This document shows positions 23,045 through 32,860 of a DNA stretch of 64,000 nt, one piece after another. Each line of letters opens with the position of its first letter. Position 1 is the stretch's first letter. Made by a program: the position numbers and the translations under genes. The notes below the pieces were generated by a model. That model was not told where the DNA came from. It did not search any database and saw only the letters and a list, made by a program, of their open reading frames with translations. This DNA is from Sialis fuliginosa. Lineage: Eukaryota; Arthropoda; Insecta; Megaloptera; Sialidae. Location: assembly GCA_961205875.1 (NCBI GenBank), contig OY540821.1:2914001-2978000 (forward strand), given 5' to 3'.

Positions 23045-23299
23045 TCGCACCCTTAGAATGAAAATGACCTAAGTAAAAAAATGCAATTTGTGGGAAATGA
23101 GCAAGAAAGTCTTCAAAAAGTATTGATAATTTTGAATGTATCTCTCCCGTGTTTCATCTGAAAAAATCAATCATTTCCGATGAAACACGGGAGAGATACA
23201 TTCAAATTTATTCAATTCTATACTTTTTTGAAGACTTTCTTGCTCATTTCCCACAAATTGCATTTTTTGACTTAGGTCACTTTCATTCTAAAGGTGCGA
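23045..23299. mobile_element. Fold-back element, 255 bp
   Basis: Near-perfect palindrome from TCGCACCCTTAGAATGAAA to TTTCATTCTAAAGGTGCGA, TA on both sides. The inner arms include GAATGTATCTCTCCCGTGTT and its complement. Non-coding. Confidence 0.8.
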
Positions 23300-24100
23300 T
23301 ATTATTATATGTATTATAGATATTATTTAAATATGAAATCTTTATTTATAAAATAATTTGTCTTCACGGACTGACATCTTCATCAACACACAGCCCTTCT
23401 ATAACATAAGTATATACCCACTAAGAAGGGGTTTTCTGAAACTACCCTAAAGCGGTGTGAGTTGCTGCAAATAACATATTATAGATATTGTTGAAATATT
23501 AAATATTTATTAATAAAAGAATTTGTCTTCACTGACTGGCTTTTATAACGTAAGTACTCACTAAGAAAAGATTTTCTGAAATTCTACCTTAAGGGGGGGG
23601 GGATGGTGTAAACAACATATTATAGATATTGACTGGCTCATCAACGCACAACCCTTTTATAAACTAACCACTCGCACTAAGAAAGGATTTTCTAAAATTC
23701 TACCTAAAAGGGAGGTGAGGAATGGTGTAAATAACATTTTATAGATATTGTTTAAATATGAAATATTTTTGAAAAGAATTTGTCTTCACTGGCTACTGAC
23801 TGACTGACTCATCAACGCACAGTTTTTTTACATATAACGTAAGCACTCACTAAAAAGGGGTTTTCTAATTCTACCTCAAAGGGGGGGGGGATTATTTTTA
23901 TAAAGGTAAAAAATAGTATAAATATTTAATATTAGATTTTATAAACTATATATCTAAATGGTTATAAAATTGAATACAAGGCGGGTGAAGCCGCGGGTGG
24001 GCCCTTGTATAACTTAAGAACCCACTAAGAAAGGAATTCTACTCCAAAGTAGAGGGGGAGGTGTTTTATTTTGATAAATGTAAAAAATAGATTTTATAAA
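23300..24100. repeat. Degenerate tandem array, about four units
   Basis: Repeated blocks: TATTATAGATATTGTT, GAATTTGTCTTCACTGACTG, CATCAACGCACA, ACTCACTAAGAAAGG and a G-run, starting near 23303, 23475, 23610 and 23737. Around 23970-24001 is GGTGAAGCCGCGGGTGGGC, matching the Helitron-like end at 25430 in inverse orientation. Confidence 0.65.
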
Positions 24101-24103
24101 TTA

Positions 24104-24676
24104 AGGTAGTGGCACCTGCCGTGGATATGACCCCAATAATGGCTATTTTTTAATTAAATGTACTGAATTAGAAATATTTGTTGATATATACCTATTTGAT
24201 TACTACCATTTCTAAATATTAATCTATATATACATTTAACTGTCTTACTGCGTGATTTGATGACAATCGGCTAATAGGTGTCAAAATGGTGGACACTTAA
24301 ACTAATTATTAGTATAATTTATTTATTAATTGTTATATTATCATAGCAACCGCCTTACATTGTTTCAAATTTGACGATTATTTCTTTTATATCTTTTGTG
24401 TCGTATTACTTAACATTTTTTAATCATTAGCAAGTGTCCATCACTGCGTGCTCATTACTGGTTTTACCTTTACCATTACTGGAGAAAAAACATAAACAAA
24501 ATAAAAGGTTATAAATTAAAAACTATATTTACGGACTTTGGTAATTAAATTGATTAAATAAATAGTTACTTGTTTTATTAGTAATATGACTTGATGAGAA
24601 TTACAAAAAACAAGCCCATTAATCCAAAATAACCGAAATCTTGCTCTTATAGCGGCGATAACTGGTGCCTTTACCT
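24104..24676 (+). mobile_element. K-family MITE, complete (573 bp)
   Basis: TA at 24102-24103, then AGGTAGTGGCACCTG; ends ACTGGTGCCTTTACCT with TA at 24677-24678. This is the reference copy for the family: terminal inverted repeat of about 16 bp, internal AGCAAGTGTCCATCACTGCG, ACTGGAGAAAAAACAT and GGACTTTGGTAATTAAATTG. No open frame of note. Confidence 0.85.
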
Positions 24677-24678
24677 TA

Positions 24679-25428
24679 CATTGTTTATTATACAGGTGAT
24701 TTTTGGATACATATTCATCTAAGTTTACCCTCGTTCATGTAATATAGTATATCAACTAATTCTAGGGTCCTAGGCTTATAATTTAGTTTAGTAATTTTTG
24801 TGCCAAGTCAAAACGAATTCTAAACATTATCAAAATGGCATTTTTTATAATTTTAATCTTCCCCAAATCACTTTTGATGATGATGTAACATAAAATGTCA
24901 TATTTAATATTTTTTAATACATCTTACTTAAAACCAGATTCAAATTTTATTAATTTTAAAAACAGTACGTTCAGTTACTTAAATGATTAAGTTAAAAAAA
25001 AATTAATCGTTTATATCAAAACGAGACAGGTTTAAATTTTGACGAGACTGACAGTTATAAAACTATTCCTATACCCAAATATCGTCTCGTGGTTTCTACA
25101 ACTTTTATAGAAAATATAATTATAATACTTCTTTCTACCTTTAAATATATTTTTCACTTCAATATTGTTTGTTACCTATCCTATTTTGTGGTTAATTATT
25201 TATAAGAGAAGTTACTCAACTATAAAATAATGTACTTTACAAAAAAACACATAGATTTTCTTTAGTTACATTTGATATAAAGTATCTACCTATATCAAAA
25301 TGATCGAACTCTAACTTTTTCTTTTCTTTTTTTGTTTGTTAATATCCATTCAAGCGAAGAAAATACAATAAAATGTTGTATGCAGTGTTAAGAAAAATAA
25401 ATTTAACACCTTGAACATGATTCAAGAA
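24679..25428. other. AT-rich, nothing recognised
   Basis: No gene or repeat partner was seen. Confidence 0.45.
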
Positions 25429-25490
25429 ACTAGCAGCCCACCCGCGGCTTCACCAGCGCTGTATTCAATTTTATAACCTTATAGATATAT
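25429..25490 (-). mobile_element. Helitron-like 3' end (minus strand)
   Basis: Read on the minus strand it ends GGTGAAGCCGCGGGTGGGCT, GCTAG, then T. A GC-rich hairpin followed by CTAG-T is the Helitron 3' pattern. It is cut on its other side by the K copy at 25492. A related stretch without the terminus is at 23960-24001. Confidence 0.6.
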
Positions 25491-25491
25491 A

Positions 25492-26043
25492 AGGTACTGG
25501 CACCATTTATGGCCACTATAAGAGTATGGTTTACTGTTTTTGTGATTGACGGGCTTCTTTTTTGTAATTTTCATGAACTCATGTTACTAATAAAACAAGT
25601 TACTCATTATTTAAGCAATTTAATTACCAAAGTCCGCAAATATAATTTGTTTTTTGTTTATGTTTTTTCTCCAGTAATGGATAAAGTAAAACCAGTAATA
25701 AGCACGCAATGATAGACACTTGCTAATGATTAAAAAATGTTAAGTAATACGACACAATAGATATAGAAGAAATAATCGTCAAATTTGAAACAATGTAAGG
25801 CGGTTGCTATGATAATATAATAATTAATAAATAAATTATACTAATAATTAGATTAAATGTCCACCATTTTGACACATATTAGCCGATTGTCATTAAATCA
25901 CGCTGTAAGACAGTTACATGTATATAGATTAATATTCAGAAATGGTAGTAATCAAATATATATCAACAAATATTTCTAATTCAGTACATTTAATTTTAAA
26001 CTAGCCATTATTGGGGTCATATCCACGGCAGGTGCCAGTACCT
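25492..26043 (-). mobile_element. K-family MITE, complete, reverse orientation
   Basis: TA at 25490-25491 and 26044-26045; ends AGGTACTGGCACC and ...GGTGCCAGTACCT. Its right flank (about 45 bp) is also the left flank of the K copy at 24104, in inverse orientation, so the two copies are arms of an inverted duplication. Confidence 0.85.
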
Positions 26044-26082
26044 TAATTTATAAAATCTATTTTTTACATTTATCAAAATAAA

Positions 26083-26378
26083 ACACTACGACACAAAAGA
26101 TATAAAAGAAAGAATCGTCAAATTTGAAAGAATCTAAAGCAGTTGCTATGATAATATAATAATTAATTAATAAATTATACTAATAATTAGTATAAATGTC
26201 CACCATTATGACACCTATTGGCCGATTGTCATCAAATCACGCTGTAAGACAGTTAAATGTATATAGATTAATATTCAAAAATGATAGTAACCAAATATCA
26301 ACACATATTTCTAATTCAGTATATTTAATTAAAAATTTGTCATTACTGGGGTCCTTGCCAAGACTGGTGCCACTACCT
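26083..26378 (-). mobile_element. K-family MITE, half copy, reverse orientation
   Basis: Carries TGACACCTATTGGCCGATTG and ends ...GACTGGTGCCACTACCT-TA, but the other half of K is missing. The small open frame here recurs in other K copies. Confidence 0.8.
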
Positions 26379-26809
26379 TATTTGAATTTATATAAAATAT
26401 GTTCTTTTTTCATTCCATATTAAGTTAAGTTAAGTTAATTAGTAAACAACATATTATTATTGTAATTTTTGAATGTGCATTTTGGGTACAATAGGAAAGA
26501 ACCAATGTCAAAAATGCACGAATTTAAAATTACATTAACCAAGTTTATGTAGGATGTTTATTATACATCACGTTATGAAATAATGTTTCAGTAATTACAA
26601 AAATTAATCGAATATTAGTTTGGTTATGTATATAAATGCAATTTGCAGCCCACAGTGTGTTTTTACAGTCAATTAGATATGGAACAATGACAATGTTAGA
26701 AGAATTATGGGTATGTTTATATTATCGTATAAGTCGTAAAAGCAAAAATTTTATATTTTAACACATTTTAAAAATAAATTTCATGGAAAGAGGTTTTGAA
26801 ATTAATTTG
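26379..26809. other. AT-rich, nothing recognised
   Basis: AGTTAAGTTAAGTTAA near 26420 is a short microsatellite. No gene was seen. Confidence 0.45.
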
Positions 26810-27175
26810 TGTTTTTTTTTTGTATTACTTCGAAGATCGAGAAGCTTTGTGATCGTTTTAGATTGAAACAAAAAAAATGTTCTCCCATTTCAAAATTTTA
26901 AATTAATCTTTCTGTATTTACTTTGATATATGTATTAAATGTCATTTTAACGTTTGTATAGATTTAGATTGAAATTGTCAAAAAATAAAAAATATACCAA
27001 AAAATAATCAGGTGCGTCTTAAGAAAAATTTCGATCTAATATTTTTTAGTAAAATTTTATAAAAATTAATTCATCAGTTTTTATTTAAATTGTTCAATAA
27101 TTAACTACCTTTGATGAATTTGGCACGAGGAAGCACTGTGCATTTACTTGGCAAATGTTTTTTTTTATCAATCTT
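26810..27175 (-). repeat. Q dispersed repeat, reverse orientation
   Basis: Shares GGAAGCACTGTGCATTTACT-TGG and GATCGAGAAGCTTTGTG with the plus-strand copies at 53405-54165 and 60530-61165. Possibly a fragment of a larger retroelement. Confidence 0.65.
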
Positions 27176-27364
27176 GAGTCTGTATCTCAAGATATTAAAG
27201 TTTCTAGTTTCCATTTTTTTGAACGGGTAATCGTATTTGACTTTTATTGCCGAATTTGAAATCAGCATGTTAAAATCAAAAAAGTATTAGAGACCCTCAA
27301 AACATGTAATTCCATTAAAATTTCGAGTTCTTATTAATTAAGTAAAAAATTATGTAAAAAATTA

Positions 27365-27859
27365 TGCAGGTGTTGTTATCAGATAAGAATATTGAAACAA
27401 TATCTTGACGAGCACCAGTTGATGGCTTACTATTACGCACATGTGTACTCTGCAATGAGGTATGGTATCCTTCTGTGGGGAAGTACTTCAGAGGCTGGAA
27501 GAGTGTTTGTTATACAGAAAAAAAATTTAAGACTAATTTTTAATTATGATAAAAAAAAATCACTTAGAGGTATTTTTAAAACTAACAATTTATTAACTAT
27601 TTATGGTATATATGCAACAGAATTATTAAAAAATATTAAAAGCAAAAAAGAAGAAAGGAAAATTGCAAATTATGACTTTAGAGGTAGAATTCAAGAGATA
27701 TACCATAAAACTACCTTTTATGAAAGATCTCCAGATTATATGTATAACAAACTTATAAACACTCTTCCTGGCATATTAAAAACCTCAAAAACATACAAAA
27801 TACATTTAAAGCAGTACTTCATAATGAAGAAACCATACAGCATTGCTGAGTGCTATTAG
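27365..27859 (+). pseudogene. Reverse transcriptase C-terminal part, 5'-truncated Jockey-type LINE
   Basis: An open frame of 164 codons with no ATG of its own at the left edge; it starts abruptly in coding text and ends in TAG. Residue patterns fit the region just after the RT domain of Jockey/CR1-type LINE proteins: IRILKQYL, YYYAHVYSAMRYGILLWGS, then QKKNLRLIFN, a basic/SLRGIF block and LLTIYGIYATELL. This region has no separate catalytic role. The palm motifs and the apurinic-type endonuclease that would lie upstream are absent, as expected for 5' truncation during target-primed reverse transcription. The frame has no internal stop, so the insertion need not be old. The clade is inferred from the YGI..WGS and QKK..R motifs. 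Confidence 0.85.
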
Positions 27860-28009
27860 CTTAATTATTTTATATTGCAGTAAAAAAAAAATTATATATT
27901 ATGTATATATTTTTATTTATTTATGTATATTGTATACCACATATTGACGTTTTGTATACCTAACCAATGGTCGAACATAACAAATAAAATTTATTATTAT
28001 TATTATTAT
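27860..28009 (+). mobile_element. 3' UTR and (TTA)n tail of the truncated LINE
   Basis: A short 3' UTR follows the stop and leads through CATAACAAATAAAATTTA (includes AATAAA) into TTA repeats at 27991-28009. Ending in a simple repeat instead of poly(A) occurs in some LINE lineages. The TTA tail resumes at 31802, beyond the inserted Dong-like element. Confidence 0.75.
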
Positions 28010-28143
28010 GTATGGATAAAATCCTTAAAAACCTTGTGCCACGCAAACCACTAACAAACTTTAGGTTTGACACCGCCATCACTGTCAGAGATTTGCACAG
28101 CTGGATGTTACCATAGCCACGTCTTGAACCACAAGATAGGTGA

Positions 28144-31100
28144 CTACAGAGTTTTGGGGTCATGCGCACGGAGTACTCGGAGTGATCCAAGAAGCACTGC
28201 CTTCTGCATTCGATATGCCAATGTTTCAGCATTATGCTGACACGCAGGGATGCTTCTGAGAGCAGAGACCAGCGACGATTTAGCTCCTCCAAGGACACCA
28301 ATAATTATGACGACAAGAGAGACAGTATATCCTGGGTACAGTTGTCTCAGCTCAAATATGAGATCTTGATATTTGGTACGTTTCTCGACTTCCTTTACAG
28401 CTATGTTCGTTTCAGCAGGAGCCGAGAACTCGATGACAAACATAGACTGCTTTGAATAGTCAAGTAGAACGATGTCAGGCTTTGTAGCAGTGAGTTGTCT
28501 AGAGGTAGGAAAGGCATAGTTCCAAAAGATCTTACATCTATCGTTCTCGACAACAGACTCTATGTCCCCAGGAGCGTACGGCAAAACGGGGGATTCGTCT
28601 ATTCGATAAGCGTGTCTAAGATGGTAGTAAAGGACACGTAAAGCTGCGTTGTGTCTATGGATATACGCGCAGGAGGCATAAAACTTACATGCAGACAGAA
28701 GATGCATCAATGTCTCCGGGTAAGAATGACATGCTCTGCAAGTAGTAGCTGCGGTTTCTGAATCCATAATCATACGACGATAGACAAGTGTGTTTATGAC
28801 GCCGTCTTGACATGCCAACACAAATCCCTCGGTTTCAGATTTCAGTCCGGCTGATCTGAGGAAGGCAAACGTCAGATCTTTCGATAAGTTGCATGTTTCG
28901 ATATTTCTATAGAACACACCATGTAAAGGCTTATCGACATGCTGCTTTAGCAAGGTATCATGCTCGGCTTTCTTTATTTTAGTTTTTACTTGATCTGACG
29001 TTAGTAGTATGATAGAATTGTCTCTACGCCTTCCAGTTGGACTTGGGTCAAATTCTAAACCGAGTTCGTTTGCCGCTCTCTGTGCTGCCGAATAGAGAAA
29101 TGCTCCTGTGTTTGCTGACTCGTGTGTATGCACAAGTTTCAAGAGGGGATCTGAGCTATTCAAAACTTGATGGGCTGTACTAAGAACTATTCTGTTGTGT
29201 AAATACTCCAGACTTAGTAGACCTCTCCCACCCGACGAACGTGGAAGGTACAAACGCACAACGGAAGATTTGGGGTGAAGACTTCGGTTTATTGTCATTA
29301 TTTTTCTGGTCCCTCTATCCAGATTTTTTAATTCGTTTATAGTCCACTTAATTGCCCCAAACGTATAAAGCAGGATCGGGACAGCAAGCATGTTTGTGGC
29401 TAAGACTTTATTTTTTCCCGACAGTTGAGAACTCCAAATTTGTCGCAGAGATTGCCGGTACTTACTGCGAAGAGCCTCTTTTACAGTGTTCACATCCTGA
29501 ACATGTCTCTCACCCACGCCCAGATAAGTGTAAGACTCTTCGGCATCAAGGTGATGAATGATGCTTCCGTCAACGAGTTGCATGTCTTCTCCGAAGTCTT
29601 TGTTTCTTCCTTTTTGTAGATGGATTACTGCGCATTTGTCTAATCCGAATTCCATTCCGATATCACGGCTGTATGATTGCACAGTGTTGAGCGCAAGCTT
29701 AAGATCATTTGCGCCAGACGCATAGATCTTAAGGTCATCCATATAAAACAAATGGGTGACTTTGTGCTTCCGATTTGAAGGTTCGCCGCACATGTATCCT
29801 CGAGAACGTCTCAACAAAAAGGAAAGGGGCAGTAGTGAAATACAAAAAAGGAGGGGACTCAAGCTGTCACCTTGAAATACCCCGCGAAGGTATGTTACCG
29901 TCTCTGTTGCCACTACACGCTTCTCAGATGTTATGATGAAGCGTGTTTTCCAGAGAGGCAGCAGATTTTCAACGCATTTCACTATATCAGGGTTGATTTT
30001 TAAGCATTTCAAGAGACTATTTAGTAGCTCATGCGATGTTGTATCGAATGCCTTTCTATAATCGACCCAGGCCATTGACAAGTTGCGCTTGTACTGTACT
30101 GCATCTTGGCAGATGCATCTGTCTACAAGTAAGTTTTCTTTGCATCCTGCCACTCCTCGTTTCGAACCCCGTTGTTCGTACACCTCCTTCCATATAGGGT
30201 CGATTTGTTTAAGGATACGTTCGTTCAGAATGGAAGTGAACGCCTTGTAAACTGTGTTGAGACATGTTATCGGTCGGTAGTTCCTCGGATTCGAGAGATC
30301 TCCTTTTTTGGGGATGAGGACGGTTCGCCCTTCAGTGAGCCAGGATGGAATCGGCTCTACGTTGGTGGTAAAAGTAGTGAATATTCGCGCTAGATGCTTA
30401 TGGGTGGCCGAGAACTTTTTCCACCAAAAGTTATTAATGGCATCTATTCCAGGGGCTGAAAAATTTTTCTTTCCCACGAATGAATTTTTCACTATTTCTT
30501 CGGTAACTATAGGGACTACATCATCTTCTATTAAAACTGCATCACACTGTTTTTTGAACAGTACTAGTGCTGGAGTATTCATATTTACTGGTATCTTCTG
30601 TTCGTAAATACCTTTCCAGAATGTTTCAATCTCTAGTGCAGCTGGTGGAGCATTTTCAGTTGGCGTATTTTGTTTGAAAAGACGAGATGGGCTAATGGAA
30701 AAGGTGTTATTCTCCTTTATGCGACGTATACGCTTTTCTAACTTTTTTCTGGCACTAGTTAGTGCCCTTATTCGGTCTAAGCTACGCTGTTTGATGACCT
30801 GTAGAGTATTTTTGTTCAGTGTGTGATGTTCGGCCTTCAGAGCAAGCGCAATACGCTTAATCTTAGACGTGAATGCACGCCCAGACGTTTGATAGTCTAT
30901 CACACACTGGATCCTAGACACTAGTTGCCTTTCTGTTTTTGTCTTTTTGTTGAGTTTCTGTATACGCAATTCCGATTTGTCTTCCTTTCTTTTGTGAGGG
31001 ACTGATGTAGTCAAAACTTTCGCTGCAGCATATACAGCACAATTCACCGTCCAGAGATCGCAATCTTCCGAAAGGTATTTGTCGAGAACTTGATTCATAC

Positions 31101-31485
31101 AATCTAGTTGTTCAACACGCAAAACTATTTTTTGGTGAATAGATCTCTTTCGTTCTTTGATGTCGTCTTTAGTATTTATAGTTGAGTAGAACCGCGAGTT
31201 CAAATCTGTTTCAGCTGGTATTATAGGTGCGATTTGGGTCACTGTGGGAACATTAAGTGACTTAGCTGTAACTGGGACTTGCGGTTCGGAGTTAAATCCT
31301 CTTCGTCGTAGGTGGTTAACATAGTCTCGCAGGTTTTGTTGCGAGAGGTCCGTGTATTCTGGGTGCATCTCGCACCACAATGAATGCATCCGGGCCATGT
31401 ATCCTCTACACGAAGGGTCACTGGATGCGTGACATGCAAGTAGGTCACGTCTCAGTTCATCCGTCCACTCCATGCGGATGACCAT
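28144..31485 (-). CDS. R4/Dong-type reverse transcriptase with restriction-like endonuclease
   Basis: This 1113-residue protein would nick the (TAA)n target and copy its own RNA onto it (target-primed reverse transcription). Residues 7-62 (WTDELRRDLLACHASSDPS, LWCEMHPEYTDLSQQNLRDY) fit the Myb-like N-terminal DNA-binding region of R4 elements. A basic linker follows (about 105-270). The RT domain is about 380-660: GRTVLIPKKGD with NYRPITCLN near 387-409, motif A AWVDYRKAFD (472-481), motif B GVFQGDSLSPLLF (535-547) and motif C YMDD (581-584). A C-terminal zinc knuckle is C916-x2-C919-x8-H928-x4-C933. The restriction-like nuclease follows, with KPD at 1002-1004 and E1019. Length is usual for R4-clade single-ORF proteins. 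No internal stop or frameshift. The frame is open for about 33 more codons upstream without an ATG, so a non-AUG start is possible. Several small antisense frames are shadows. Confidence 0.93.
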   Translation of the reverse strand: MVIRMEWTDELRRDLLACHASSDPSCRGYMARMHSLWCEMHPEYTDLSQQNLRDYVNHLRRRGFNSEPQVPVTAKSLNVPTVTQIAPIIPAETDLNSRFYSTINTKDDIKERKRSIHQKIVLRVEQLDCMNQVLDKYLSEDCDLWTVNCAVYAAAKVLTTSVPHKRKEDKSELRIQKLNKKTKTERQLVSRIQCVIDYQTSGRAFTSKIKRIALALKAEHHTLNKNTLQVIKQRSLDRIRALTSARKKLEKRIRRIKENNTFSISPSRLFKQNTPTENAPPAALEIETFWKGIYEQKIPVNMNTPALVLFKKQCDAVLIEDDVVPIVTEEIVKNSFVGKKNFSAPGIDAINNFWWKKFSATHKHLARIFTTFTTNVEPIPSWLTEGRTVLIPKKGDLSNPRNYRPITCLNTVYKAFTSILNERILKQIDPIWKEVYEQRGSKRGVAGCKENLLVDRCICQDAVQYKRNLSMAWVDYRKAFDTTSHELLNSLLKCLKINPDIVKCVENLLPLWKTRFIITSEKRVVATETVTYLRGVFQGDSLSPLLFCISLLPLSFLLRRSRGYMCGEPSNRKHKVTHLFYMDDLKIYASGANDLKLALNTVQSYSRDIGMEFGLDKCAVIHLQKGRNKDFGEDMQLVDGSIIHHLDAEESYTYLGVGERHVQDVNTVKEALRSKYRQSLRQIWSSQLSGKNKVLATNMLAVPILLYTFGAIKWTINELKNLDRGTRKIMTINRSLHPKSSVVRLYLPRSSGGRGLLSLEYLHNRIVLSTAHQVLNSSDPLLKLVHTHESANTGAFLYSAAQRAANELGLEFDPSPTGRRRDNSIILLTSDQVKTKIKKAEHDTLLKQHVDKPLHGVFYRNIETCNLSKDLTFAFLRSAGLKSETEGFVLACQDGVINTLVYRRMIMDSETAATTCRACHSYPETLMHLLSACKFYASCAYIHRHNAALRVLYYHLRHAYRIDESPVLPYAPGDIESVVENDRCKIFWNYAFPTSRQLTATKPDIVLLDYSKQSMFVIEFSAPAETNIAVKEVEKRTKYQDLIFELRQLYPGYTVSLVVIIIGVLGGAKSSLVSALRSIPACQHNAETLAYRMQKAVLLGSLRVLRAHDPKTL

Positions 31486-31800
31486 CCGTTGATTTGTGCC
31501 ACTCCCAACTCCACTAGGGCCTGCATCCGAGACAGGCCGGCTGTGGGTGGCTTTACTTAGATTCTTTTTTGGAACCCAGTGTACCTACTCAAGGGAAGGT
31601 TGGCCCCAAGAGTAGCGGCAGCATTTGTCAGTGCAGAGACTGTTCAGGGCACGCCACGTAACGGCTGCTGATCCGATTTGTGCCTCTAGTTTTGGTCCAC
31701 CCCGGGTATTTTATTTCCCCGGTGCCCGCCATATCTGGTGAGCATTCCCCTATCCGCCACCTGGGGAGGCGCCCGATGGGGGACTAGCAACCCCTCACGG

Positions 31801-31801
<1 letters not shown>
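31486..31801 (-). other. GC-rich, structured 5' leader of the Dong-like element
   Basis: About 316 nt. Read on the minus strand it starts CCCGTGAGGGGTTGCTAGTC. Possible stems are CCCCCATC with GATAGGGG, a GCGCC...GGTGGC hairpin with a C-rich loop, GTGAG with CTCAC about 50 nt later, and CCGGG...CCCGG. RLE-type elements such as R2 carry an HDV-like self-cleaving ribozyme here. The GCC-loop-GGC hairpin is reminiscent of its P3, but I could not assemble the full double pseudoknot. Confidence 0.5.
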
Positions 31802-31833
<32 letters not shown>

Positions 31834-31860
31834 GTTATTATTATTATTATTATAATAATA
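31802..31860. repeat. (TTA)n microsatellite, right side of the Dong insertion
   Basis: About seventeen TTA units with one TTG interruption, then a TAATAATA change of phase. Together with 27991-28009 it formed the target repeat. Confidence 0.9.
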
Positions 31861-32119
31861 CTTCATATATAAAAATTTTTAAAAAACACCAAAAAACAAG
31901 ATTAACAAGACAAATTTTCCACCAAGAAGTCCACAACTATTGTTTGTTTGTTATAATTAGTTCGAATGTCACAGTATTGAATTATTAACAAAATAAAATC
32001 AATAGACATACTCTATAGGTATAATTTTTTACTGCAGTGTTATATAACCTTCAACAATTGCGTTTTTATTAACCATAAACTGTTATCTAAGTGCATTGTT
32101 AAACAATTTTATAACATAG
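31861..32119. other. AT-rich, nothing recognised
   Basis: No gene or repeat partner was seen. Confidence 0.45.
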
Positions 32120-32860
32120 GTAATTTCAGGTCGATACAAAAATAACAAACTTTAAATATAGCAGTTTTTAAAACTTCAAGATAAAGTCCATTACAATATG
32201 TGAAGAAACGTGGGCCTATTTTAGGATAAAAACTATATACATAGTTTATAATCAGAATTACTTTAAAGACCATGCCTCCCCCCATTAGTCTAAAAATTGT
32301 TATTTTATGACTAAATACAGATATCAAAAAATTATAAAAGAGTTTTTAAAAGTTCAAGATAAAGTACACTGCAATTTACGAAGAAACTTGGACCTAATTT
32401 AAGGTAAGGAATATATAGTTTATAATCAGAAATAATTTAAAGACCATGCCTCCCCCCCTATTAAACTTAAAATTGCAACCTTAATACTAAATACAGATGT
32501 CAAATAAATATTACACAGTTTTTAAAAGTTCCAGATAAAGTCCACTGCAATATGTGAAGAAACTTGAACCTAATTTAAGGTAAGGAAAATATAGTTTATA
32601 ATCAGAAATAATTTAAAGACCATGCCTCCTCCCCCCTTTAAACTTAAAATTGTTACCTTAATACTAAATACAGATGTTAAATAAATATTACACAGTTTTT
32701 AAAAGTTCAAGATAAAGTCCACTGCAATATGTAAAGAAACTTGGATCTAATTTATGGTCAGGGTTATATAATTTATAATCAGACCATTCCCCTCACCCCC
32801 GCGACCATCAAACTAAAATTTGTTATTTTAATATTAAATACAAATGTAAAAAAATTATAG
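32120..32860. repeat. Tandem array, about 177-bp unit, four copies
   Basis: Units near 32165, 32340, 32519 and 32695 share TTTTTAAAA(C/G)TTCAAGATAA, GTCCACTGCAATATGTGAAG, AAACTTGGACCTAATTTA, AGACCATGCCTCC and ACTAAATACAGATGT. Moderately diverged. Confidence 0.8.

Larger units (their letters stand above)
28010..31801 (-). mobile_element. R4-clade (Dong-like) non-LTR retrotransposon, apparently full length
   Basis: A 3.79-kb insertion, clearly GC-richer than its surroundings, bounded on both sides by TTA (TAA on the element's strand) repeats. Read on the minus strand: a GC-rich leader (31801-31486), one uninterrupted ORF (31485-28144), and a ~134-nt 3' UTR ending ...GGATTTTATCCATAC against the microsatellite. 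Dong elements, first described in Bombyx, insert into (TAA)n, matching what is seen. The intact ORF and both junctions argue for a recent, possibly still competent copy. It landed in the TTA tail of the LINE at 27365-28009. Confidence 0.9.

Noticed and set aside
26196-26384. Conserved small frame MTPIGRLSSNHAVRQLNVYR... also at 44798 and 59193
   Set aside because: It recurs only because all three lie in the same part of the K repeat; length and ends differ and other copies break it.
28234-31448. Several 60-113-codon frames within the Dong element, both strands
   Set aside because: They are shadows of the 1113-codon frame.
31700-31801. Definite HDV-like ribozyme call
   Set aside because: A P3-like hairpin and one long helix are visible but the P2 helix and a catalytic-C context could not be placed.
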